6,741 bases of DNA, taken from NCBI GenBank assembly GCA_903854805.1, contig CAINXK010000293.1, positions 1-6,741 of the forward strand, given 5' to 3'. The stretch comes from an uncultured Anaerolineae bacterium (lineage in GTDB: Bacteria; Chloroflexota; Anaerolineae; Anaerolineales; Villigracilaceae). This document shows, piece after piece, positions 1 to 6,034 of this stretch. The number at the start of each line of letters is the position of its first letter. Positions within the stretch are counted from its first letter, which is position 1. The notes under the pieces are model-generated. The model did no database searches and was not told where the DNA came from. It saw only the letters and a program-made list of their open reading frames with translations. The translations under genes and the position numbers were made by a program.

Positions 1-105
1 GATGGTTCAGTGTCAAAACGAAGAGCTTGTGAGGTAATACCTCGAGTTAATAGAACATTTGTTTATTCTGAGATTGTCAATGGTGATCCGATATGTGAAT
101 ATTAG
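1..105 (+). CDS. possible 3' end of an unidentified gene (partial)
   Basis: The frame starting at base 1 stays open for 34 codons and stops at a TAG (103-105). That stop overlaps the stop codon of the leftward kinase gene by three bases, as often seen where two genes converge. The encoded tail ends in NGDPICEY and matches no family I recognise. An open frame of this length is expected by chance in a fair fraction of random sequence, so the call rests mainly on the tidy convergent stops. The start lies outside the window. The alternative is non-coding spacer downstream of the kinase. Confidence 0.3.
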   Translation, partial: DGSVSKRRACEVIPRVNRTFVYSEIVNGDPICEY

Positions 106-3100
106 GATGGCCGCCAGGGCAATCTGATCGTGAAGCGGCTGCCACTGCCAAATATGCTGGTGGCTGAAAGACTGCCAGCATGTAATTCGACCAAGCGCTG
201 TGCCAATACCAGCCCCAAACCAGTGCCTGCGTACTGGCGTGCTAAGCTGGCATCCAATTGGGTAAAAGGTTGAAATAGTCTCGGAATATCATTATTTTTG
301 ATGCCAATGCCGTTATCCCAAACTGTGATTTGCACGTTTTCTTCGACAGGAAATGCCAGTACCTCAATCCCAAAGCTGCCATTTTCAGGCGTAAACTTGA
401 CAGCGTTGCTGAGTAGGCTGATTAAGACCTGCTTTAGACGGCTTGCATCGACATTTAGGATGATGGGGTCTGGAGAAATAGTGAAGCTGTGCTGCTGGTG
501 CTTGGCTGCAGCTTGCGCGGATACCATCTGCAAGCCGGCCCGGCAAATTTGAGCCAATGAGTAATAGGTGGGAGAAATCTCCAGTGTACCGGCCTGGATT
601 TTGGAGAGGTCGAGAATATCGTTGATCAAATCAAACAGACGATGGCCGCTTGCCGAGATATGGCCGAGGGCAGTCTTTTGTTTGTCTGTCAGCGGGCCGT
701 AGCCTGGCATTTGCATCGCTTCCGAAAGGCCCAAAATGCCGGTGAGTGGGGTGCGCAACTCGTGGCTCATGCTGGCCATGAATTCATCTTTCAGCCGTGC
801 AGCCTTCTCGAGACTCAGGTTGGCGTCCCGCAGTTCGGTCGTACGCTCGAAAACTCGCTGCTCAAGCCGGTCATGCGCTTCGCGTAATTGTTCAGCCGCC
901 TGTTTAAGTTCGGTAATATCGGTGGAAATGCCACATATCCCGGTGACGAGATTGTTTTTATCGCGCAGTGGAAGTTTGATCGTTACAAAAAAGCGGGCCC
1001 CATTTGCGTTTTCGAGTTTCTCTTCAGTTTCAACCGCGATACCTTGTTCAATTACGCGAAGGTCACTTTCCCGAAATCTTTCGCCCAGGCTTCCGGGAAA
1101 TAAATCCTGATCTGTCTTCCCGATTGCAAACTCTCGTTTGAAACCGGTATCTTCTTCCCATTTCCCGTTGACGAGTTCATACTTACCAAGGTGGTCCTTT
1201 GCAAAAATACTTACACCGCTGTTATCGATCACGTTAGAAAGAAAAGTCTCGCTCTCGCGCAGCGCCTCTTCCATCCGCTTGCGTTCGGTGATATCGCTGA
1301 TCACCACCCGAATTACTGGAGACGAATCGAACAATTGCTCTAAGGTTATTTGCAGGTGCGCCCAGAACAGCGATCCATCATTTTTCACCATCTGCAGATC
1401 GCTGCCCTGTGGTGTTTGCGTTGCAATCAGTTTCTCTTTGGCTAAATAGAAATTGTCCCTGTGTTTCTGGAATATGAACCAGGTAAATGGCCTATTTATC
1501 AGCAGGCTGCGACTAAAACCCAGCAATGTAACGGCGGTCAGGTTGATTTCTCGGATCAATCCATTTTCGTTGACAGTGCAATAACCGACTGGCGCCAAAT
1601 CGTACAGATCGACATACCGATCTCGTACAGATTCGAGTTCAGCTTGCGTTCTGCGCAGCTTGATATTATGGGATTCCAGTTCAAATTGATTTTCGCTCAG
1701 GTCTTTTACCAGGTTGTCGCGCTCGCTAAAGGCAAGCTCCAATTCCAGGTTTGTTTTTACCAGAGCGTCCTCAATGCGCTTGCGTTCGGTGATTTCCAAT
1801 TCCAAATCGTGGTTGGTCTGACTGAGCGTGAAGGTACGTTCCTGGACTCTAGTTTCCAAAACCGCGTTGAGTTTGGTCAAAGCCAGACGCGAAGTGTTCA
1901 AGCGCTGCGTCAGAATCAAGAGAAACGCCACCCCCAAAAGCAAAACCACAAAACCAGCGGCAACACTGATAATTTCTGCCTGGTATAGTTCCCAGACCGT
2001 GTACTGCCGGTTCTCGATGAGGCTGTCTGGAGGCAAGGCTGAGAGCGGGATGCCAAATTTCTGCAAAGCAAGATGGTCAAAAATGAATTGATTGGATTGA
2101 TTATTGACACTGGGGATAGCGCTAGCCGCTTCGCCGCGCAAGATGCGCAAACTGATCTGGGCCGCATCCCTGGCCTGATGCTCATAGCTGTACATGTAAC
2201 CGCCGATTGAGCCTGTCCCGAGTAATGCATCGTAACCGCTGATAACCGGAACGGATGAAGCGGCAGTCAGTTCCCGCAGCGCATTGATGGGCAGATACTT
2301 TACTCCCGCCGCATCTTCGAACATGAGAGCATAGACAACCACTGAACTATTTGGCAGCACCGCCACCCTTTGTTTGATTTCAGACAGCGGCAGGTTTGAC
2401 AGGTTAGTAAATTTGACCTGCCCATTCATTTTCTCCTGCAAGGCTTGCACATACTGATTATATTCCTGATCGGCTTGACCCACGCCATGCACAATCACGA
2501 TCTCGTTGACGGTTGGCAGCTTATCCAATACCCACTGCACCGATTTTGTGTAATCCACCACCCCACTCACGCCGATTATATCTGACGGTAGTTTCAAGAC
2601 CTTCAGATGTTCAGGGGTGATGTCGAAGAAAACGATTGGGGCGTCTGGCAAAATTTCTGCGCGATGGGCCAACCACAGGTTTAGCATGCGTTCGGTGACG
2701 ATGATCACCAGGTCAACCGGTTTGCTTTTATACTTGGCTGTATACAGCTCGAACATTTTTTGCTGATAGGCAGAATCGGGAAAGCGGTTGAGATCCATGT
2801 ATTCATAGTACACGTCAAGTTTAAGATCCGCGGCGTTTCCAAATTCCTTGCGAATAGTCTGCACCGAGACCTCATTAACGGGCAGGTCAATTTGATTGGG
2901 GAGCATCACCAATACTGTTTTTTTGAGCGGTGTTGGCTGGTTTGGTACTGGGGTCGTGAGCTTGCCGGCTAGCGCAGGTTTCGAAATTGCCTGGATGGAT
3001 AACAAGGAAAGCAAGGTGATGATCAAGCCAGCCATCAGTTTCAGGACCCAGCCCCCCATTCGTTTTCGTGGAGTTGTTGCGCTCAGAGAATATAATGATG

Positions 3101-3152
3101 TTCGCTGCGCGTGAGTGAACGTAAATTTATGATCGGGGGTAGTCTCGGCCAT
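102..3152 (-). CDS. membrane sensor histidine kinase with periplasmic ABC-binding-protein-like sensor and two PAS domains
   Basis: This 1016-residue inner-membrane sensor kinase should autophosphorylate on a histidine and pass the phosphate to a response regulator. Helix 1 spans about residues 36-56. The periplasmic part, about 77-375, resembles the ABC_sub_bind solute-binding fold (TrpX-like). Helix 2 spans about 394-416, followed by a coiled coil to about 508. PAS1 lies at about 510-628 (APVG at 520) and PAS2 at about 636-748 (PAS_4-like, ending GISTDITE). HisKA has the H-box SHELRTP with phospho-acceptor H797. HATPase_c shows N916 (N box), DNGIGI from D946 (G1) and GTGLGL at 976-981 (G2). 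The chain ends right after the ATPase, with no receiver or Hpt domain, so the partner regulator is separate and not in this window. The start is supported by AGGA (3162-3165) nine bases upstream. M32 is an alternative start but has no visible ribosome binding site. A 17-bp direct repeat (1276-1292 and 1777-1793) encodes the ITERKR linker motif twice. The ligand is unknown. Confidence 0.93.
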   Translation of the reverse strand: MAETTPDHKFTFTHAQRTSLYSLSATTPRKRMGGWVLKLMAGLIITLLSLLSIQAISKPALAGKLTTPVPNQPTPLKKTVLVMLPNQIDLPVNEVSVQTIRKEFGNAADLKLDVYYEYMDLNRFPDSAYQQKMFELYTAKYKSKPVDLVIIVTERMLNLWLAHRAEILPDAPIVFFDITPEHLKVLKLPSDIIGVSGVVDYTKSVQWVLDKLPTVNEIVIVHGVGQADQEYNQYVQALQEKMNGQVKFTNLSNLPLSEIKQRVAVLPNSSVVVYALMFEDAAGVKYLPINALRELTAASSVPVISGYDALLGTGSIGGYMYSYEHQARDAAQISLRILRGEAASAIPSVNNQSNQFIFDHLALQKFGIPLSALPPDSLIENRQYTVWELYQAEIISVAAGFVVLLLGVAFLLILTQRLNTSRLALTKLNAVLETRVQERTFTLSQTNHDLELEITERKRIEDALVKTNLELELAFSERDNLVKDLSENQFELESHNIKLRRTQAELESVRDRYVDLYDLAPVGYCTVNENGLIREINLTAVTLLGFSRSLLINRPFTWFIFQKHRDNFYLAKEKLIATQTPQGSDLQMVKNDGSLFWAHLQITLEQLFDSSPVIRVVISDITERKRMEEALRESETFLSNVIDNSGVSIFAKDHLGKYELVNGKWEEDTGFKREFAIGKTDQDLFPGSLGERFRESDLRVIEQGIAVETEEKLENANGARFFVTIKLPLRDKNNLVTGICGISTDITELKQAAEQLREAHDRLEQRVFERTTELRDANLSLEKAARLKDEFMASMSHELRTPLTGILGLSEAMQMPGYGPLTDKQKTALGHISASGHRLFDLINDILDLSKIQAGTLEISPTYYSLAQICRAGLQMVSAQAAAKHQQHSFTISPDPIILNVDASRLKQVLISLLSNAVKFTPENGSFGIEVLAFPVEENVQITVWDNGIGIKNNDIPRLFQPFTQLDASLARQYAGTGLGLVLAQRLVELHAGSLSATSIFGSGSRFTIRLPWRPS

Positions 3153-3181
3153 TTACCATTTTCCTGGTTCCCTGACAAAAG

Positions 3182-3211
3182 ATACTAATATTGAGGTGTA
3201 TTTTATTTCAA
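3182..3211 (-). promoter_or_regulatory. candidate promoter of the sensor kinase gene
   Basis: Read on the - strand, TTGAAA (3206-3211) is followed after 18 bases by TAGTAT (3182-3187), a fair -35/-10 pair for a housekeeping sigma factor. The expected start lies about 20-25 bases before the kinase ATG. The surrounding DNA is AT-rich, so chance matches are likely and the call is tentative. Confidence 0.3.
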
Positions 3212-3272
3212 TCAGAAAAAAAATCGCAACCATCCAAAAATTCCAGGTCAGTATAAAAAACTTTATTTTTTG

Positions 3273-3306
3273 AGCTGGCGAAGTGTTTTCGAGAGATGTC
3301 CCAGCT
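3273..3306. repeat. inverted repeat upstream of the kinase promoter
   Basis: AGCTGG (3273-3278) pairs with CCAGCT (3301-3306), and a nested CGAA/TTCG pair lies inside. No T-run follows on either strand, so it does not look like a terminator. Its position about 60 bases upstream of the candidate kinase -35 would suit a regulator site, but the six-base arms are short. Confidence 0.25.
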
Positions 3307-3318
3307 GAATACCACTTT

Positions 3319-3353
3319 AAAATAAAATCGCCGCATTTATCTATTTTCGGCGA
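3319..3353 (-). terminator. terminator-like hairpin for leftward transcription
   Basis: On the - strand a six-base GC-rich stem, TCGCCG with CGGCGA (3348-3353 and 3328-3333), closes a 14-base AT-rich loop. TTTTATTTT (3319-3327) follows immediately. This is the form of an intrinsic terminator. It lies upstream of the kinase promoter and would stop leftward read-through from the spacer. The short stem and long loop limit confidence. Confidence 0.4.
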
Positions 3354-3399
3354 AAGTTTCCGGATATATTTTTAACATTTTAGCATTTTCGTCAGCAGA

Positions 3400-3423
3400 T
3401 TGACATAAAATTTATGTATAAAT
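3400..3423 (+). promoter_or_regulatory. 15-base dyad overlapping a perfect TTGACA hexamer
   Basis: TTGACA (3400-3405) matches the sigma-70 -35 consensus. It overlaps a perfect odd-length palindrome in which ACATAAA (3403-3409) and TTTATGT (3411-3417) flank a central A. A TATAAAT follows at 3417-3423, but only 11 bases separate it from TTGACA, too close for a standard promoter. A repressor site is possible. In such AT-rich DNA chance is also possible. No clear gene follows on this strand. Confidence 0.25.
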
Positions 3424-3453
3424 CTTGTGAAGAATAGTGGGGATGGTAAACAG

Positions 3454-3549
3454 ACCTGATCCAACAGCCCATAGCCAAAACCGGCATAGTTGGCACCAGC
3501 TTTGCAATAATACGTTCATCAAAATAATCATTGTCCATTTGGATCAGGT
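3454..3549. repeat. 11-base inverted repeat pair flanking 74 bases
   Basis: ACCTGATCCAA (3454-3464) is exactly matched by its reverse complement (3539-3549). The arms enclose 74 bases of more GC-balanced sequence. No target-site duplication is visible outside the arms and no transposase motif is visible inside, so a small mobile element is not supported. The pair could close a long stem in an RNA or be a coincidence. Confidence 0.3.
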
Positions 3550-3621
3550 TTTCCAGGTCATCTTATTGACCGGCACCCAGGCTGCGGGCTAAGCATTACG
3601 GTGCTTACAGTCAAAAGCGCC

Positions 3622-3653
3622 AAAAAAGGTTCTCCCCGATTAGTGGGGGAAAA
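3622..3653 (-). terminator. terminator-like hairpin for leftward transcription
   Basis: On the - strand TTTTCCCC (3646-3653) pairs with GGGGAGAA (3630-3637) with one mismatch and an eight-base loop. Two C residues and then six T (3622-3627) follow. The strong GC core and T-run fit an intrinsic terminator. The T-run starts two bases after the stem, which weakens it slightly. No convincing leftward gene ends here. Confidence 0.42.
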
Positions 3654-3669
3654 ATATTAATTTGCGCTG

Positions 3670-3697
3670 CCTGTGGCTTGTGCTTAACACGCACAGG
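3670..3697. repeat. interrupted hairpin in the spacer
   Basis: CCTGTG (3670-3675) pairs with CACAGG (3692-3697), and an inner GTG/CAC pair around CTTAA continues the stem across an internal loop. There is no T-run on either strand, so it is not a terminator. It could be part of a structured RNA or a regulator site. Confidence 0.25.
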
Positions 3698-3789
3698 TAT
3701 TGCACGATTGTGGGTGTTTTATCACGAATAAGTGCCGAATGAACGAATGACACGCAGTTTACTTGGGAAATAGCGCGCAAAAGCGCTGC

Positions 3790-3820
3790 AAAAAAATCAG
3801 GCTGCTTTCGATGAAAGCGG
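3790..3820 (-). terminator. hairpin with distal T-run on the - strand
   Basis: CTGCTTTC (3802-3809) and GAAAGCGG (3813-3820) form an eight-pair stem (one G-U wobble) around a three-base loop. On the - strand five bases and then seven T (3790-3796) follow. The gap between stem and T-run is larger than in typical intrinsic terminators, so it may simply be a structured element. Confidence 0.25.
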
Positions 3821-3908
3821 TGCGCGAGTGTGAGCTTACCCCTGAATCTTTGCGAATTTTTCACTTGATGGCAGGCGATGTGGCCCCGAGGCTGTTATCT
3901 GCGACTTT

Positions 3909-3953
3909 TCTACATAGTTTTCTCATATTCTTCTCATCCAAAAATCCTATAGT
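3909..3953 (+). promoter_or_regulatory. activator-type promoter of the serine protease gene with 11-bp direct repeats
   Basis: TTCTCAT occurs twice (3920-3926 and 3931-3937) separated by ATTC, giving an exact 11-base period. A degenerate third unit at 3909-3915 keeps CAT in phase. A good -10 hexamer, TATAGT (3948-3953), follows 10 bases after the last repeat, and the -35 position is poor and covered by the repeats. This is the layout of promoters activated by PhoB/OmpR-type response regulators, whose sites are heptamers repeated every 11 bases. The predicted start near 3960 gives a leader of about 48 bases before the protease ATG. The regulator is unknown; the nearby kinase's partner is only one possibility. 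Confidence 0.5.
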
Positions 3954-4007
3954 TATGTACTGGCGATATTTTCAGAATTTGGGCCGGCAGCTTATTGGTT
4001 AATATGG

Positions 4008-4889
4008 ATGACTGTGGATAAATTAGCCCTGGAACAAGAATTGAGCATTGAAACAGCTGGGGCGCGCATCGGTTTTTGGCGGCGTGCCCTGGTTGGATTG
4101 CGCGTGTTTGTGGGCCGGGCTGCGCCATTTTCGGCGGGTGTACTGGCGGCGTTGCTGGCATTCTGGTTGTATGCAACTCTCTTTCCGCCTGCCCGGCCAT
4201 TGACTCAGGCTGAGGTGGAGACTTCGGTTGCGAACGCGCTGGCTTCGGCCACACCTGCCCCGGCTTTTTCACAGCGGGTTTACCAGGTGATCCGTCCGGC
4301 GCTGGTGTTGATCGAAACCGAAGGCAAGGACCAGTCTGGAAGAACCGAGAATCATCTCGGCAGCGGGGTGGTGATCAATGATCGCGGTGATATCCTGACC
4401 AGTTTGCATGTGGTTAAGGGCGCCAGCGGGTTGTCTCTGACCTTTGCGGATGGCACCCAATCGGGTGCGGCGCTGGTTAGCCAGCAGCCTGAGCACGATA
4501 TTGCGGTGCTGCGCGCCAGTTCGCCTCCGGCTCAGCTGTTTCCGGCTGTGCTGGGTAACCTGGCTGATATGCAAGTGGGGGATGAGGCCTATGCGGTGGG
4601 TAACCCGTTTGGGCTGTATAGTTCGATGAGTGCGGGGGTCATCTCGGGTTTCAATCGCAGTTTCCATTCCACCAGCAGTGGGCTAGACATGCAAGGCCTG
4701 ATCCAGTTTGATGCGGCGGTTAATCCGGGCAATTCGGGCGGGCCTTTGCTCAATCGCAAGGGCCAGGTGATTGGGATTGTGGAAGGTCTTTCAAACCCAA
4801 CGGATGCCAACTTTTTTGTTGGGATTGGTTTTGCGGTGCCGATCAATACGGCCCTGGGTGTCTTTGGTGGTGGCGCACCGCTTGACTGA
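4008..4889 (+). CDS. membrane-anchored trypsin-like (S1C/HtrA-type) serine protease without PDZ domain
   Basis: This 293-residue protein has a cytoplasmic N-terminus of about 40 residues, one membrane helix (about 40-59), a Pro/Ala-rich linker and an HtrA-like protease domain (about 88-285). The catalytic triad is complete: H134 (LTSLHVV), D164 (HDIAVL) and S243 in GNSGGP. The oxyanion and activation-loop region AVGNPFG (196-202) is also conserved. The domain ends at GIGFAVP and the chain stops about 17 residues later, exactly where HtrA, DegS or DegP would continue into PDZ domains. Substrate selection and regulation must therefore differ from DegS. The active domain is expected in the periplasm, cutting misfolded or regulatory proteins. 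The ATG at 4008 has only a weak ribosome binding site, but a promoter-like element ends 54 bases upstream. A GTG at 4014 is an alternative start. It lies upstream of moxR on the same strand. Confidence 0.9.
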   Translation: MTVDKLALEQELSIETAGARIGFWRRALVGLRVFVGRAAPFSAGVLAALLAFWLYATLFPPARPLTQAEVETSVANALASATPAPAFSQRVYQVIRPALVLIETEGKDQSGRTENHLGSGVVINDRGDILTSLHVVKGASGLSLTFADGTQSGAALVSQQPEHDIAVLRASSPPAQLFPAVLGNLADMQVGDEAYAVGNPFGLYSSMSAGVISGFNRSFHSTSSGLDMQGLIQFDAAVNPGNSGGPLLNRKGQVIGIVEGLSNPTDANFFVGIGFAVPINTALGVFGGGAPLD

Positions 4890-4901
4890 GCAAGATCGGT
4901 C

Positions 4902-5018
4902 ATGACCCGCCTGGGCGCGAAACTGGTCTCTTGGAACGTGAATCGGTTGGACCGGGAGCATTCCGCGTTTGATTGGCTGGTGGGTGCGCAGGTTCAAACC
5001 AACGTATATTTTTATTGA
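4902..5018 (+). pseudogene. 38-codon remnant resembling the N-terminus of an EEP-family protein
   Basis: An ATG at 4902 opens 38 codons ending in a TGA (5016-5018). Residues 7-14 read KLVSWNVN, followed by FDWLVGAQV. This resembles the first strand and helix of endonuclease/exonuclease/phosphatase proteins such as exonuclease III, whose N-termini read like K-hydrophobic-SWNVN, a helix, then a strand before the LQE catalytic Glu. Here the reading ends before that Glu, and the moxR ribosome binding site follows at once, so the rest of the gene appears deleted. Nothing downstream continues the domain in another frame, since moxR begins. Alternatively it is a short leader peptide translationally coupled to moxR, because its stop overlaps the GAAGGAG. 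The similarity is short, so confidence is moderate. Confidence 0.42.
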
Positions 5019-5023
5019 AGGAG
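5017..5023 (+). promoter_or_regulatory. strong ribosome binding site that sets the moxR start
   Basis: GAAGGAG lies six bases before the ATG at 5030. This decides against the longer in-frame reading from a TTG at 4973, which would add 19 residues that do not look like the family. The site overlaps the stop codon of the short upstream frame, which allows translational coupling. Confidence 0.8.
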
Positions 5024-5029
5024 TTACTG

Positions 5030-6034
5030 ATGGATGCTAGTGCCAACCCGGAAATACCGATGGAACGAGTATTATATGAAGTGAAGAAGGTCATTGTGGG
5101 CCAGGATCATTTACTGGAACGCCTGGTGGTGGCTTTGCTGGCGCGCGGACATATCCTGGTAGAGGGCGTGCCGGGTCTGGCCAAAACAATGGCGATCAAA
5201 ACCCTGGCCGAGGCGACTGGCGGCGAGTTCAAGCGTATTCAATTTACGCCCGACCTGGTGCCGGCCGACTTGATTGGTACTCGCATTTATAACCAGAAGA
5301 CCGGCGAATTTAATACCTCGCTGGGCCCGATCTTTACCAACCTGCTGCTGGCTGACGAGATCAACCGCGCGCCGGCCAAGGTGCAGAGTGCTCTGTTGGA
5401 GGTTATGCAGGAACACCAGGTGACGATCGGGCGCGAAACCCATAAAGTGCCCAATCCTTTTCTGGTTCTGGCAACCCAGAATCCGATTGAGACTGAAGGC
5501 ACCTATGCCTTGCCCGAAGCGCAGGTTGACCGCTTTATGCTCAAGGTGCTGGTGGGTTATCCCACCAAAACTGAAGAGTTTGTGATTGTGGAGCGCATGA
5601 CCGGCGCACTGCAAGCCGTTCAGAAGGTGCTCAGCACCGAGCAGCTGGTGGCCCTGCAGCAGCGTGTCGATACCGTTTTTGTTGACCCGGCTACGATTGA
5701 ATATGCCGTGCGGATGGTGACGGCCACGCGCAAGCCGGAGGAAGTGGGGCTCAAGGAGCTGGGGCGTTATATCATGTTTGGGGCCAGCCCGCGCGCTTCG
5801 ATCAACCTGATCCTGACGGCTCGGGCGCTGGCATTTGTGCGCGGGCGCGATTACGTACTGCCGCAGGATGTGCTCGATATGGCCTTTGATGTGATGCGCC
5901 ATCGCCTGGTGCTTTCGTACGAAGCTCTTTCAGATAACCTGAGCAGTGATGACCTGTTGAAGAAAATCCTCGAGCGCATTCCGCTTCCGGTGGTACCTTT
6001 GCATGAGCATGCCAACCTCCGCACCCACGCCTGA
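5030..6034 (+). CDS. MoxR-family AAA+ ATPase
   Basis: This cytoplasmic ATPase of 334 residues, a usual length for the family, is thought to act as a chaperone that remodels or loads metal into von Willebrand factor A partner proteins. The AAA_3 core is complete: Walker A GVPGLAKT (46-53), Walker B LLLADEINR with D109 and E110, sensor 1 ATQNP (148-152), and the EAQVDRF segment (163-169) with the arginine expected to contact the neighbouring subunit. The C-terminal lid (about 215-330) carries the family motif GASPRAS (sensor 2 region). The start at 5030 is fixed by GAAGGAG. The next gene, for a DUF58 protein, starts inside the last codons of this one. This arrangement is typical of the MoxR/DUF58/vWA (Bat-like) operons. 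The exact client is unknown. GC content is higher than in the kinase gene to the left. Confidence 0.95.
   Translation: MDASANPEIPMERVLYEVKKVIVGQDHLLERLVVALLARGHILVEGVPGLAKTMAIKTLAEATGGEFKRIQFTPDLVPADLIGTRIYNQKTGEFNTSLGPIFTNLLLADEINRAPAKVQSALLEVMQEHQVTIGRETHKVPNPFLVLATQNPIETEGTYALPEAQVDRFMLKVLVGYPTKTEEFVIVERMTGALQAVQKVLSTEQLVALQQRVDTVFVDPATIEYAVRMVTATRKPEEVGLKELGRYIMFGASPRASINLILTARALAFVRGRDYVLPQDVLDMAFDVMRHRLVLSYEALSDNLSSDDLLKKILERIPLPVVPLHEHANLRTHA

Larger units (their letters stand above)
3153..4007. other. 855-base divergent intergenic region without a convincing gene
   Basis: The left half (3180-3430) is very AT-rich; the line 3361-3420 is about 25% GC. The right half is closer to the window average. 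Open frames in it are short, lack ribosome binding sites or use GTG/TTG starts, and encode nothing I recognise. It should hold the divergent promoters of the kinase (left) and the protease (right). It also contains several dyads and three terminator-like hairpins pointing leftward, listed separately. A decayed gene or a small RNA on the - strand would explain the leftward terminators, but the sequence alone does not prove either. Confidence 0.6.

Noticed and set aside
31..43. Palindrome GAGGTA-A-TACCTC near the left edge.
   Set aside because: Six-base arms with one central base cannot form a good hairpin. It lies inside a possible coding frame and no promoter is associated.
3443..3592. A 49-codon ATG frame on the + strand (begins MVNRPDPTAHS).
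   Set aside because: A GTGGGG stretch precedes the ATG too closely to be a good ribosome binding site. The sequence is not protein-like in any recognisable way and lies opposite the possible - strand remnant.
3628..3655. Single sequence resembling a type I-E CRISPR repeat (CCCC and GGGG arms around a short loop).
   Set aside because: Only one copy is present, with no second repeat at spacer distance and no cas genes. The T-run on the - strand makes a terminator the simpler reading.
3640..3864. A 74-codon open frame on the - strand ending at the hairpin at 3630-3653.
   Set aside because: It starts with GTG without a ribosome binding site, is rich in Arg, His and Phe in a way typical of chance frames, and shows no recognisable motif.
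3763..4002. A 79-codon open frame on the + strand just before the protease.
   Set aside because: It starts with TTG without a ribosome binding site and runs through the direct-repeat promoter and -10 element. The product has no recognisable features.
5005..5010. TATATT as a -10 for a separate moxR promoter.
   Set aside because: No -35 hexamer at 16-18 bases, and the transcript start would fall on the ribosome binding site.
4973..5029. Nineteen-residue N-terminal extension of MoxR from a TTG.
   Set aside because: The ATG at 5030 has a strong GAAGGAG six bases upstream, and the extension does not resemble the family.
5111..5902. A long - strand open frame of 263 codons opposite moxR.
   Set aside because: It is a mirror of the strongly coding moxR frame, rich in His, Gln and Arg, with no motif and no ribosome binding site. 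Long antisense frames are common opposite GC-rich genes.
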